This document shows, piece by piece, positions 55,224 through 63,897 of a stretch of 64,000 nt of DNA. The DNA lies in contig NZ_WIQU01000014.1 of assembly GCF_015732285.1 (NCBI RefSeq), positions 93,473 to 157,472 on the forward strand, read 5' to 3'. The translations under genes and the position numbers were made by a program. Origin of the DNA: Pectinatus frisingensis. GTDB taxonomy: Bacteria > Bacillota > Negativicutes > Selenomonadales > Selenomonadaceae. The stretch's first letter is position 1. Every line of letters starts with the position of its first letter. The notes beneath the pieces are model-generated. The model did not search any database, was not told the origin of the DNA, and worked only from the letters and a program-made list of their open reading frames with translations.

Positions 55224-56133
55224 ACTAACAAAAGGAAATACGATAGGTATAATATCCCCAGCAAGTGGTATTGCTAAAGATGAGATTGAACATATGTCAG
55301 CAATGTTAAAAAACAAAGGTTATAAAATCAAAATAGGACAGCATGCCTATGAACAAAAATCATATCTTGCCGGATCAGACGACCACAGAGCCGCCGATAT
55401 CAATAACTTTTTTATGGATGATACTATTGATGCCATATTCTGCAGCCGCGGTGGTTATGGAGCCACACGAATTTTAGAAAAACTAAATTATGCAGCAATA
55501 AAGAATAATCCTAAAATATTTATTGGATTTAGTGATATCACCTCTATTCATCTTGCCATTCAAAAAAAATGCGGTCTCATTACCTTTCATGGCCCCATGT
55601 CCAGACAGCTGTGCTCAAGTTCTGCTGACTACAACATAGAATACTTAACTAAAGCACTCTGCTCAACTGAACCAGTTGGTCAGATAATGGCTGCAAACGA
55701 TATGCCGCCGCTGCAGCCATTATCTTCCGGTACCGCCAGTGGCAAAATTATCGGCGGCAATTTATCTTTGATAACAGCTCTATTGGCTACTCCTTATGAA
55801 ATCGAAACCAAAAATACTATATTATTTCTTGAAGATGTAAGTGAATCCCCTTACCGAATTGACAGAATGCTGACACAGCTTTTAAGTTCAGGTAAGCTTC
55901 GGGAAGTGCGTGGTATTATCCTTGGTGAATGGAGTAATTGTAGAGCAAAAAAAGCAGGGGATTTTACTGTAGAAGATATAATAGCGGATAGGTTATTACC
56001 ACTTAATATTCCTATCCTTGCAGGACTTCCTATCGGTCATGGCCGATATAACATTACTATCCCGGAAGGAACAAAAGTCTATATGGACGCCGATAAAAAA
56101 ATTTTTTATATCCAGGAAAGTGCCCTTTCATAA
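55207..56133 (+). CDS. LD-carboxypeptidase (S66 family)
   Basis: 308 residues. Cleaves the D-Ala from the tetrapeptide of murein fragments, or related peptides. Seen are NTIGIISPASG, CSRGGYGATRILEKLNY (Ser-centred region), FIGFSDITSIH, FHGPM, and ILFLEDVSESPYRIDRMLTQL with Glu, and LPIGHGRYNITIPEG with the active His, matching the S66 Ser-Glu-His triad. The ATG at 55207 follows AAGGAA; it overlaps the permease gene. A microcin-immunity role, as in MccF, is the alternative. Confidence 0.88.
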   Translation: MIKPHKLTKGNTIGIISPASGIAKDEIEHMSAMLKNKGYKIKIGQHAYEQKSYLAGSDDHRAADINNFFMDDTIDAIFCSRGGYGATRILEKLNYAAIKNNPKIFIGFSDITSIHLAIQKKCGLITFHGPMSRQLCSSSADYNIEYLTKALCSTEPVGQIMAANDMPPLQPLSSGTASGKIIGGNLSLITALLATPYEIETKNTILFLEDVSESPYRIDRMLTQLLSSGKLREVRGIILGEWSNCRAKKAGDFTVEDIIADRLLPLNIPILAGLPIGHGRYNITIPEGTKVYMDADKKIFYIQESALS

Positions 56134-56307
56134 ATTTCACTTTATTTTCAGGAAAATGTCACATTGCTGCCATACATTTACAATATGACAATGCTATAAT
56201 TTAGTTATTGAACGTCAGACAACTGAATTATAGCCATCATCACCAATTTATTGTTGATTATAACACCCCTTACTTATTTAATCAGCAATAAATTGTGATT
56301 TTACATA

Positions 56308-56337
56308 AAAACGGGCCTTACAAATGAGGTCCGTTTT
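56308..56337 (+). terminator. Terminator of the permease-carboxypeptidase pair
   Basis: AAAACGGGCCT pairs with AGGTCCGTTTT (11 bp, one wobble). Confidence 0.75.
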
Positions 56338-56513
56338 ATTATTATGATTAAAACTATTGATATTATTGATGAATCCGGTAATAATATATAAAAAATAAAC
56401 CGGAATAATTATTCCAATATCCACTGATTCCATATCTCATTAAATTAGAAATTATATAATGCCTGCAATACTGAAAAATCTACCATTCTAACCTCTTCAG
56501 GACAAGTTTATTA

Positions 56514-56545
56514 TTGACAAAAAAAAAGTATTCAGTTAGTATAAT
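56514..56545 (+). promoter_or_regulatory. Promoter of the M20-metNIQ operon
   Basis: TTGACA (56514-56519) with TAGTAT 17 bp on (56537-56542), or TATAAT at 56540-56545 with a 20-bp gap. The transcript would start near 56553. Confidence 0.5.
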
Positions 56546-56590
56546 ATCTAATATTATAAATATATTAAACACGGTTGATCATAAAAAATG

Positions 56591-56676
56591 AAGGCTGGGC
56601 TATAAAGTATATTATCAATGACATTTTATATAAATGTTATTGATAGTGTAGCTTTGTGACCCAGTCTTTTATTTTA
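56591..56676 (+). promoter_or_regulatory. Long wobble-rich hairpin in the operon leader
   Basis: Two arms of about 38 nt (AAGGCTGGG... and ...CCCAGTCTT, ends at 56668) pair almost throughout; nearly all departures are G-U pairs. CTTTTATTTT follows. It is placed in the leader about 40 nt after the expected start, so it can act as an attenuator. No SAM-riboswitch sequence is seen. Confidence 0.55.
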
Positions 56677-56726
56677 AGGAAAATTTATGTATCGTCTATC
56701 ATTTAAAAAGGCAGGTTGAATATTCT

Positions 56727-57866
56727 ATGAACACCAAAAAAATTGCAGAAAAAATAATAAGTGAATTCCATTGGTTTCACGCACATCCGGAGCTGTCCTA
56801 TGAGGAATTCAACACAACAGCGCGTATCAGACAGAATCTGCAGGCGGAAGGTATCGATATTATTAATCTGCCGCTGCAGACAGGACTTGTAGCAGAAGTA
56901 GGTACCGGTCAGCCGCCGATTGTGGCAATCCGCTGTGATATCGATGCTCTGCCTGTTCAAGAAGAGACTGATTTATCATATAAATCGCAAACAGATGGAA
57001 AAATGCATGCCTGCGGTCACGATTTTCATACAGCTTCTATCCTGGGCGCAGTATATATATTAAAGCAACATGAAAAAGAATTAAAGGGTACTGTACGCAT
57101 TATATTCCAGCCAGGTGAAGAAGCACCAGGCGGTGCACTGAAGATTTTAGAAACAGGCGTATTGGCGGATGTACAAGTCATTTTTGGGTTGCATAGTTCC
57201 TCACTGTTTCCTGTAGGAGTTGCTGCTATCAGAGCTGGAGCCGTAACAGCAGCGGTGGATCGCTTCGAAATTATCTTCAATGGCGAGGGTACTCACGCAG
57301 CACATCCCCAAAACGGTATTGACCCCATTGTAGCTGCTTCCGCTTTTGTAACAGCAGTCCAATCTGTAGTAAGCCGCAATGCGGATCCATTTGCCGCCGA
57401 CCTCATCAGTATCACTCATTTTCAAGGCGGCAATACCTGGAATGTTATACCTGAGCAAGTTTACTTAGAAGGTACCACACGTACTTTAAAGACAAATGAT
57501 CGCAATATGGTCCGGCAAAGGATTTATGATTTATCGGAATATATTGCTAAAGCTTATGGGGCGACGGCCAAAATCATCTGGCATGACGGTCCGCCAGCAA
57601 CGGCCAATGACAAGGAATGGACAAAATTCGCCGAAAAGATAGCGCAACAAAATGGCTTAATTGTCGAACCCTCACCGGATTCACTAGGTGGTGAAGATTT
57701 TGCATTTTACCAAGAAAAAATCAAAGGTGTCTTTGTCTTAATTGGAACAGGCTTATCCTATCCAAACCATAATCCTCATTTTCAAATTGATTCGGCGGCA
57801 CTTTTTCCTACTGCCGAATATATGGCCCAGCTGTCAGCTCATGCACTCGAACAGATTAAAAAATAG
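56727..57866 (+). CDS. M20 metallopeptidase/amidohydrolase
   Basis: 379 residues. Zinc-binding motifs are RCDIDALPVQE, MHACGHDFHTAS (about 90-101) and IFQPGEEAPGG with the catalytic Glu pair; a dimerisation domain sits about 175-285 and GGEDFAFYQ near the end supplies the last ligands. Members of this branch remove acyl groups from amino acids (hippurate, N-acetyl amino acids). Its lead position before metNIQ suggests N-acyl-methionine or a related thioether as substrate. Its GC content looks somewhat higher than nearby genes. Confidence 0.85.
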   Translation: MNTKKIAEKIISEFHWFHAHPELSYEEFNTTARIRQNLQAEGIDIINLPLQTGLVAEVGTGQPPIVAIRCDIDALPVQEETDLSYKSQTDGKMHACGHDFHTASILGAVYILKQHEKELKGTVRIIFQPGEEAPGGALKILETGVLADVQVIFGLHSSSLFPVGVAAIRAGAVTAAVDRFEIIFNGEGTHAAHPQNGIDPIVAASAFVTAVQSVVSRNADPFAADLISITHFQGGNTWNVIPEQVYLEGTTRTLKTNDRNMVRQRIYDLSEYIAKAYGATAKIIWHDGPPATANDKEWTKFAEKIAQQNGLIVEPSPDSLGGEDFAFYQEKIKGVFVLIGTGLSYPNHNPHFQIDSAALFPTAEYMAQLSAHALEQIKK

Positions 57867-57885
57867 AAAGCCCGGGGTTATTAAT

Positions 57886-58908
57886 ATGATTAAATTTGTT
57901 GACATCAGTAAAATTTTTACTGTGAAAAAACAGAGGATAGATGCACTTAAACATGTATCGCTGGAAATCCGTACCGGGAACATATTTGGTGTAATAGGGT
58001 TCAGTGGAGCAGGTAAATCTACATTGCTGCGAATGGTCAATGCGTTGGAAACCCCTACGAATGGTCATGTTGAAATTGATGGGAAAAATATTAACAAATT
58101 ATCATTCAGTGAGCTAAGAAAAGTACGTAAGGACATTGGAATGATATTTCAGCAATTCAATCTGCTGAATTCTAAAACAGTTTATGAAAATATAGCAATT
58201 CCACTGATTTTGAACCATATTGATAAAAATGAGATCGACCGACGCATTTCCCGGTTGCTAAAATTCGTCGAATTGTCAGATAAAAGGAATGCCTATCCGG
58301 CTCAGTTATCAGGTGGACAAAAACAGCGTGTCGGTATAGCTCGTGCACTGGCAACAGATCCTTCCATTTTACTGTGTGACGAAGCGACAAGTGCCTTGGA
58401 TCCAGAGACAACAGAATCCATCCTGCATCTTTTGCGAAAAGTCAACCAAGAATTTAATATTACGATCCTGATTGTGACACATGAAATAAATGTTATACAA
58501 CGCATCTGTGACCAAGTAGCGGTCATGGAAAGGGGTTGTATCGTGGAGACCGGCTCCGTTCTGGAGGTTTTTAGCAATCCCCGGCAGCAGATGACCAGGC
58601 GCTTTATCAGGACAGTAATTCCAGACAAAATACCGGCTATCATTCAAAATAAACTGAAAAATGATCCACGCTACTATAGAATTATTAAAATTCGATTTCT
58701 TGGCAACAATGCACAAAATAATATATTGTATCATGTCAACAAAAATTACAGCGCCGAAACAAATATCTTGTTCGCTTCGGTCAATGAACTGCAGAAAACT
58801 GTACTAGGTATTTTTATTGTGCAGATAATTGGTGATGATCTCGAAATCAAAAAAATTACAGACTATATCAGCAGTCATCAAATACAATGGCAGGAGGTCA
58901 GATTATGA
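57886..58908 (+). CDS. metN: Methionine ABC transporter ATPase
   Basis: 340 residues. Walker A GFSGAGKST (about 38-46), signature LSGGQKQRVGIARALA, Walker B ILLCDEATSALDPE, and the H-loop VTHE. The C-terminal 75 residues form a NIL ligand-binding domain, specific to MetN, which senses cell methionine and inhibits uptake. The ATG at 57886 gives a normal N-terminus (MIKFVDISK); the frame from 57742 overlaps the hydrolase gene without reason. Confidence 0.93.
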   Translation: MIKFVDISKIFTVKKQRIDALKHVSLEIRTGNIFGVIGFSGAGKSTLLRMVNALETPTNGHVEIDGKNINKLSFSELRKVRKDIGMIFQQFNLLNSKTVYENIAIPLILNHIDKNEIDRRISRLLKFVELSDKRNAYPAQLSGGQKQRVGIARALATDPSILLCDEATSALDPETTESILHLLRKVNQEFNITILIVTHEINVIQRICDQVAVMERGCIVETGSVLEVFSNPRQQMTRRFIRTVIPDKIPAIIQNKLKNDPRYYRIIKIRFLGNNAQNNILYHVNKNYSAETNILFASVNELQKTVLGIFIVQIIGDDLEIKKITDYISSHQIQWQEVRL

Positions 58909-59564
58909 TAAATTTAGGAGTTCCTTATTCACAGATAATACTGGCAGCTGAGCAAACACTATATATGGTATTCATCTCTTTGGCAATAGGTACAGCCACA
59001 GCTATTATTCTATCTGTCTCATTGATGCTGACCAACCCGGGTGGAATACTAAAAAATCATATTGTTTATACGGTGATAAATACCGGTGTTAATATTATCC
59101 GCAGTGTACCTTTCATCATTCTGATGGTATTTATTTTACCACTGACAAAAATACTGGTAGGAACCCGTGTCGGAACAACGGCAGCTTTAGTACCGCTGGT
59201 GATTTTTATTGCACCGTACCTAACCAGATTATTTGAAAACTCCATTTTAGAAGTAAATAAAGGTATTATTGAGGCAGCCCAAGCCATGGGGGCATCTTAT
59301 TTTGAAATCGTATGGCATTTCATTCTGCCGGAAGCACGTGGTTCATTGATCCTGTCCGTGACTACAGGAACAATAGGACTTATTGGTGCCACAGCCATGG
59401 CCGGTGCCATAGGCGCCGGCGGAGTTGGAGATCTGGCATTGACATATGGTTACGAACGTCTTAATTTTCCCCTGATGTTTTTTACTGTTATAGTTTTGAT
59501 TGTCTTTGTCCAAATAATACAATCTATCGGAAATTATTTTTCTGCCAAGGCTCGCGGATATTGA
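58905..59564 (+). CDS. metI: Methionine ABC transporter permease
   Basis: 219 residues, five membrane helices. NTGVNIIRSVPFIILMVFILPLTK is the first MetI block, and EAAQAMGASYFEIVWHFILPEA is the EAA loop that contacts MetN. ATG at 58905 overlaps the metN stop by ATGA and has AGGAGG 8 nt before it. Confidence 0.94.
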   Translation: MINLGVPYSQIILAAEQTLYMVFISLAIGTATAIILSVSLMLTNPGGILKNHIVYTVINTGVNIIRSVPFIILMVFILPLTKILVGTRVGTTAALVPLVIFIAPYLTRLFENSILEVNKGIIEAAQAMGASYFEIVWHFILPEARGSLILSVTTGTIGLIGATAMAGAIGAGGVGDLALTYGYERLNFPLMFFTVIVLIVFVQIIQSIGNYFSAKARGY

Positions 59565-59605
59565 TTGATTTATTTCTTTATATACTGTAGAAAGAGAGAA
59601 TAACT

Positions 59606-60427
59606 ATGAAATTAAAAAAACTAACCGTGGTATTACTGTCTGCCGCAATAAGTATCTTTATGCTGACTGGCTGTAGCAATGATACCGGTTCCAGTAATAC
59701 AAAAAAAGATTTGGTTTACAGCAAATCGCAGGGTCCATACTCCGAATTATTCGAGCAGGGAATCAAACCAATCCTTGAAAAAAAAGGTTATAAAATAACG
59801 GGAAAGGATATGTCAGACCTATTGCAGGCCGACATTGCACTGAATGAGGGAGAAGTTGATTTTAATGTAGAACAACACACGGCTTACATGGAAAACTTCA
59901 ACGAAAAACAGAATGGTCATTTGTCTGCAATCACACCGATCCCCACAGTTCCTGCCGGAATTTATCCAGGTTCAAAGAATACCCTGGACCAAATTGCCGA
60001 CGGTGACCGCATAGCAGTGCCCAACGACGCCTCTAATACGGCACGTGCTTATGCATTGCTGCAAAAGGCCGGATGGATAAAGCTCGATCCAGGTAAGGAC
60101 TTATCAACAGTTACGCAACAGGATATAATTGACAATCCGCATAATCTTCAGTTCACTGAAATGAAATCACTTAATATTCCTGCGGTACGAAGTGATTTTG
60201 CCTACATTGTCATAACTGGTTCGATAATATATAATGCAAAAATCGATCCGTCTACAGCCCTTTTAAAGGAAGATATTCTACCTCATCTGCTTTTGCAGGT
60301 GGTAGTCAATGAAAAAAACAAAGACAGCCGTTGGGCTAAGGATATCGCTGCAGCTTATCATTCTGACGAATTTAAACAATATATAAATACACACAATAAC
60401 GGCCTGTGGTTTGTACCGCAAGAATAA
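59606..60427 (+). CDS. metQ: Methionine-binding lipoprotein
   Basis: 273 residues, NlpA family. A signal peptide with lipobox LTGC (Cys at about 23) puts it on the outer face of the membrane. VDFNVEQHTAYMENFN, IPNDASNTARAYALLQKAGWIKL (read as VPNDASN here) and FTEMKSLNIPAVRSDFAYIV are the family blocks. Captures methionine for MetNI. Last gene of the four-gene operon. Confidence 0.94.
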   Translation: MKLKKLTVVLLSAAISIFMLTGCSNDTGSSNTKKDLVYSKSQGPYSELFEQGIKPILEKKGYKITGKDMSDLLQADIALNEGEVDFNVEQHTAYMENFNEKQNGHLSAITPIPTVPAGIYPGSKNTLDQIADGDRIAVPNDASNTARAYALLQKAGWIKLDPGKDLSTVTQQDIIDNPHNLQFTEMKSLNIPAVRSDFAYIVITGSIIYNAKIDPSTALLKEDILPHLLLQVVVNEKNKDSRWAKDIAAAYHSDEFKQYINTHNNGLWFVPQE

Positions 60428-60692
60428 CATAAAATGCACTGATATTTTTACCAATTTTCACAACAGCAGTCTTACAAACACCTATCAATATATATCAAAC
60501 ATACCATAAATAATCTAATTGTAAATATCACGGCACAAATTCTTATTGATCTATAAATTTCTGATTATTTTATTGCTGGTATTAAGATTCACATTACTAA
60601 TCACGATATAATAAATGGAGTTTTAAACATGATGTAATAGTACATGACAATATTTATATTGCCAATCCGCAATGACTGCGGTACTCCTTATA
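60428..60692. other. Intergenic region after metQ
   Basis: About 265 bases. A small CCGCA-(5 nt)-TGCGG hairpin lies near 60667-60681; no gene seen. Confidence 0.4.
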
Positions 60693-60754
60693 TATATCAA
60701 TATTTGTTGATATAATTTACAACCCATTTTACAAAAATGGGAATAAATTGTAAA
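60693..60754 (+). promoter_or_regulatory. Promoter dyad and 5'-terminal hairpin of the serine-rich gene
   Basis: TATATCAA-N6-TTGATATA (60693-60714) overlaps a TATAAT at 60711-60716. CCCATTTT-ACA-AAAATGGG (60723-60741) would be the very 5' end of the messenger, and outer arms TTTACAA / TTGTAAA (60716-60722, 60748-60754) abut the AGGAGG ribosome site. Confidence 0.5.
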
Positions 60755-60768
60755 AGGAGGTTAATATA

Positions 60769-61152
60769 ATGAGCAGTATTAATGCACTTAGTGATTTATC
60801 TTCAATTTTGGCAACGCATACCCAACCAACGGCAACGGTATCAGCAGCGAAATCAACCAATACAATGTCTACTAAGTCATCTGGCGGAGCATCATCTTCA
60901 TCAGGCGGCAGCTCTAAAGGAGACAATGCCGTCACGACTACCACTGAAACACTATCTGATGGTTCCTTGTTGATTGTCGTCACACAGGGGAAAAAAATTA
61001 TTTCAGAAACAAAAGTTCCCCCACCAAATTCAAATGATTCCAACGGAAATTCTAACACCAACTCATCATCAATCAATCAGCTTGACAAATTTAATGATTC
61101 TTCTACAAGTAGTGCCACAGCAGTTGGTTCACTTTTCAATTCAGACATTTGA
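60769..61152 (+). CDS. Serine/threonine-rich small protein, unknown
   Basis: 127 residues, low complexity. Only one block looks folded: TETLSDGSLLIVVTQGKKII followed by SETKVPP (about 62-88), a likely beta hairpin or strand pair. Flanks are Ser/Thr/Asn-rich (SSGGASSSSGGSSKG before, NSNTNSSSINQ after) and probably disordered. No signal peptide. The start has AAGGAGG 8 nt before the ATG, one of the strongest in the window, so it is likely well expressed. I do not recognise the family; a surface or appendage role is only a guess from composition. Confidence 0.65.
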   Translation: MSSINALSDLSSILATHTQPTATVSAAKSTNTMSTKSSGGASSSSGGSSKGDNAVTTTTETLSDGSLLIVVTQGKKIISETKVPPPNSNDSNGNSNTNSSSINQLDKFNDSSTSSATAVGSLFNSDI

Positions 61153-61204
61153 ATTTTATTAATGCCAATTTTTTATTTACTACATGCTAATTAATCATTT
61201 ACTA

Positions 61205-61260
61205 TAAAATACCTCGAGTTCCAGTATATATGATATATACTGGAAACTCGAGGTATTTTA
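61205..61260. terminator. Bidirectional terminator
   Basis: AAAATACCTCGAGTT-CCAGTATATA pairs with its complement to 61260, with a one-base bulge (25 bp). It serves the serine-rich gene and the converging nitroreductase gene. Confidence 0.9.
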
Positions 61261-61391
61261 TTATCCTTTAATAATTTTATGTCCCAAAAATTTTGATAAC
61301 ATTTTTTATGTTATCAAAAACGCCAATGTATCTACAATTATAAAAAACCTATAAATATCTGTATAAAATATATAATCTAATCAACCGATTT

Positions 61392-62201
61392 TCATATTTC
61401 TTCATAAAAATCAACATTCAACGGATTTCTTTCCACTAATCGCTTATATTTGTATTGAGGATATCCTGCCATTACTGCTCCGGTAATCTTTCTACCCTCA
61501 GGAATATGAAATAACTTAAGCAAAGGAGATTTTATATCAAGCGCTAAAACTTCTAAAATTCCAGCCCAGCATGAACCAAGGCCAAGTGTTGGCGCATATA
61601 ATTCCAAGTATGCTAAGGAAAAAATGGAATTTTCTCTACCTCGCGGGAAATTCATATCAGCTGTTGCTAAGATGAGACTGGGTGCATTACGGAGAATAAC
61701 ATCAACTCCATTTTTATGGTATTCATTCAAATAGTGCGTAAATCTCCGCTTTAATGTATTATCACTTTCCAATTTATCAATTACTATTTCAACTGACGCA
61801 TCCAATATTTTCCTGTCATCAATAATTACATATGATATGCTTTGTGAATTACTTGCTGTTGGTGCAAATCGAGCTATATTAACAAGTTTAACCAATTCTT
61901 CTCTTGGAACTGCTTTTTTTAAATAACTGCGAATTGAACGGCGGGACCGCAAAAATAACTCCGATTCTTTCGCATTTAATTGGGGATAATCAGCTAATTC
62001 CAGTTGTTTAGACAATGGTGTCTTTTTATAATCAATTGCTGCCTGTGGACATATGGCAACACAATGACCACAAGCAATGCAGGATTGGGCCGCTGCTACC
62101 TCCGGACCGGTTCTCCCCATACTTAAAACAAATGATGGGCATTCCTTAACGCAGGCCCCACATTGAATACATTTTTCTTGATCTATTGTTATCAATTCCA
62201 T
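61392..62201 (-). CDS. Ferredoxin-nitroreductase fusion
   Basis: 269 residues. Two [4Fe-4S] motifs (CIQCGACVKECP and CIACGHCVAICP, about 10-55) precede a nitroreductase FMN domain (about 80-269: RRSIRSYLKKAVP, APTASNSQSISYVII, GLGSCWAG, AGYPQYKYKR). Reduces quinones, nitro compounds or flavin substrates with electrons from ferredoxin-like clusters. The ATG at 62201 has AAGGAG 8 nt before it, whereas GTG at 62210 lies inside that gap. Shares a MarR-type operator with the gene before it. Confidence 0.87.
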   Translation of the reverse strand: MELITIDQEKCIQCGACVKECPSFVLSMGRTGPEVAAAQSCIACGHCVAICPQAAIDYKKTPLSKQLELADYPQLNAKESELFLRSRRSIRSYLKKAVPREELVKLVNIARFAPTASNSQSISYVIIDDRKILDASVEIVIDKLESDNTLKRRFTHYLNEYHKNGVDVILRNAPSLILATADMNFPRGRENSIFSLAYLELYAPTLGLGSCWAGILEVLALDIKSPLLKLFHIPEGRKITGAVMAGYPQYKYKRLVERNPLNVDFYEEI

Positions 62202-62285
62202 TCTATACACTCCTTTTAAATTTCAGGTGCTCTTCTCTAAATTATATCCAACAGAATATTATTACTTCAATTCAGGCATTATATT

Positions 62286-63098
62286 TCAATTGCTTTTTAC
62301 CAAATTGACCGGTATTTTATCTTCACAAGGTACTTTTGTTTGACATTTAGCACAGCCATAGCGGGGATTATATATTTCCTTTTCCTTGTACAAATGCATT
62401 CTGCAGCATTCATTATCTTTCCCCTTGTTATTAATAGCCTGAGGCGGACAACGTCTGGCGCAAGCCATACATTTTATACAATATTCATCGTATTGTGTAT
62501 AGGCTCGCCGCGTTAAGTCTAATGGCGAATCAATTATTACACTACCAAATCGACCAGCTGTGCCTTTTAGGGTAATCATCGACCTGCTTAAGCTAAAGGT
62601 TCCTAATCCCGCCACAAACGCAGCATGTCGTTCTGACCAATTTGCACGAAGATTGTCAACAGCAAATCGTTTATCCAAAACAGGTGCTAATGCATTATTA
62701 CCATTTTTTTCTACTAACTTAATAATGAATTGCCGCAATGCCTGATTGAACATTTCTCCTTCCCAGCGGCCATAAAGCCATTCAGTTGCTGTTATTTTTT
62801 CAATTCTGTTTGCTTTACGTATTCTTTCAGTATAGGGTAAAAAATATGAAATTACCGATTTGGCTCCAGGCAGCCATTCACCAGGAGACTTATGGGCAGG
62901 TCCAATTATATTGATATTTTTAAATGTATCCCATAGTGAATCATCAGCACTAGCAATACCAATCAATGGTAATTCATATATTCGCATAGGAGCATAGGAA
63001 ATCGGTGGTGAAGACAGAGACTCAAGATGTTCTATTATATTCAGAGGACTTTTCAAAACGAACTCATTAACTTTTTCCTGTATGCTGCTTAATAACAT
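62286..63098 (-). CDS. QueG-like 4Fe-4S reductase without cobalamin domain features
   Basis: 270 residues. AVDNLRANWSERHAAFVAGLGTFSLSRSMITLKGTAGRFGSVIID resembles the epoxyqueuosine reductase core, and CIKCMACARRCPPQAI and CAKCQTKVPCEDKIP form two ferredoxin clusters at the end. It is shorter than QueG (about 310-380) and I see no certain cobalamin motif. It probably reduces an unknown substrate. First gene of the MarR-linked pair, 84 bases before the nitroreductase gene. Confidence 0.75.
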   Translation of the reverse strand: MLLSSIQEKVNEFVLKSPLNIIEHLESLSSPPISYAPMRIYELPLIGIASADDSLWDTFKNINIIGPAHKSPGEWLPGAKSVISYFLPYTERIRKANRIEKITATEWLYGRWEGEMFNQALRQFIIKLVEKNGNNALAPVLDKRFAVDNLRANWSERHAAFVAGLGTFSLSRSMITLKGTAGRFGSVIIDSPLDLTRRAYTQYDEYCIKCMACARRCPPQAINNKGKDNECCRMHLYKEKEIYNPRYGCAKCQTKVPCEDKIPVNLVKSN

Positions 63099-63151
63099 AT
63101 TATTTTCACTCCATTTAAAATATTACTGCATTACCTCTGTAAACAATATGC

Positions 63152-63163
63152 GTGCATATACAC
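63152..63163. promoter_or_regulatory. MarR operator 1
   Basis: GTGCATATACAC, one change from the perfect palindrome at 63711, 54 bases before the QueG-like gene. The nearby sequence CCCATATTAATTT occurs twice (63163-63175, 63204-63216). Confidence 0.6.
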
Positions 63164-63209
63164 CCATATTAATTTAACCAGATATTAATACTAAAAATTT
63201 TAACCCATA

Positions 63210-63671
63210 TTAATTTTTTCCGTTATAGTGCGCAATGTTCTCCACCTTTAAAAGTAATTGAGTAAGTTTAACCAAATCATTATTTCCCATATATTCTTTT
63301 ATTGTTTTTTGAGCCACTTCCCATAGTTTCCAACCCCTGATTGCTGCATTTTTCCCTTGAGCTGTCAGTGCGATCTGTCGTGTACGTGAATCCCTGCCCC
63401 GTCTAATGTCAATAAATCCCTCTCTGATCAATGGCTTCATATTTCGATTCAACGTAGTACGATCTATTTGTACCATTTTTGCCAGTTCACTAATAGTAGC
63501 CGTTTTCAGCATTCCGAGATGTCGCAATAGAGACAATTGAGTGACCGTGAGTCCGCTTGGTTTTAGTGTATCATCATAAAATTGAGTAATTGCTCTGGAT
63601 GCCCTGCGAAGATTCATGCAATTGCAACGATTAGATTGTTTAGGAGCTACTTCACTTGCCTGTTTCTCCAC
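63210..63671 (-). CDS. MarR family regulator with N-terminal CNC
   Basis: 153 residues. A winged helix (about 45-110: LTVTQLSLLRHLGMLKTATISELAKMVQIDRTTLNRNMKPLIREGFI in outline) and the MarR wing RRGRDSRTRQIALT. The N-terminal CNCMNLRRASRAITQFYD, with Cys16 and Cys18, could sense oxidants or metal. It lies upstream of and in line with the two iron-sulfur reductases. Paired palindromes flank the gene: one before itself and one before the QueG-like gene. Confidence 0.86.
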   Translation of the reverse strand: MEKQASEVAPKQSNRCNCMNLRRASRAITQFYDDTLKPSGLTVTQLSLLRHLGMLKTATISELAKMVQIDRTTLNRNMKPLIREGFIDIRRGRDSRTRQIALTAQGKNAAIRGWKLWEVAQKTIKEYMGNNDLVKLTQLLLKVENIAHYNGKN

Positions 63672-63710
63672 AGATATATCACCTCCATTTTATTATTACA
63701 TACAAATTGC

Positions 63711-63722
63711 GTGTATATACAC
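63711..63722. promoter_or_regulatory. MarR operator 2
   Basis: Perfect palindrome GTGTATATACAC (63711-63722), 40 bases before the marR start; autoregulation is expected. Confidence 0.65.
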
Positions 63723-63756
63723 CATCTTTTATAAGAATACTATTTACCAGTGTCTA

Positions 63757-63897
63757 ATGTCAAGTATTAGTTTAAAAAAAGTCCGATTAGTCCGCGGCTT
63801 GTATCAAGAGGAAACGACGAAAATAATCGGGTGTGGTATTAAATCTTTGTGTAATTGGGATATAAAAAACCTACTAAAGTTTTTGAAGATAAGATAA
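63757..63897 (+). pseudogene. Degenerate XRE helix-turn-helix fragment
   Basis: 46 codons. LKKVRLVRGLYQEETTKIIGCGIKSLCNWD matches, in outline, the XRE pattern (RL-x-x-GL-x-QEE ... I-x-x-W). The conserved second-helix residues and the length (usually over 60) are lacking, and there is no ribosome site. Probably the stump of a phage-like repressor. Confidence 0.3.

Noticed and set aside
63616..63756. Upstream part of the 93-codon plus-strand frame
   Set aside because: It is antisense to the start of the MarR gene; only the part after 63757 has a possible homology.
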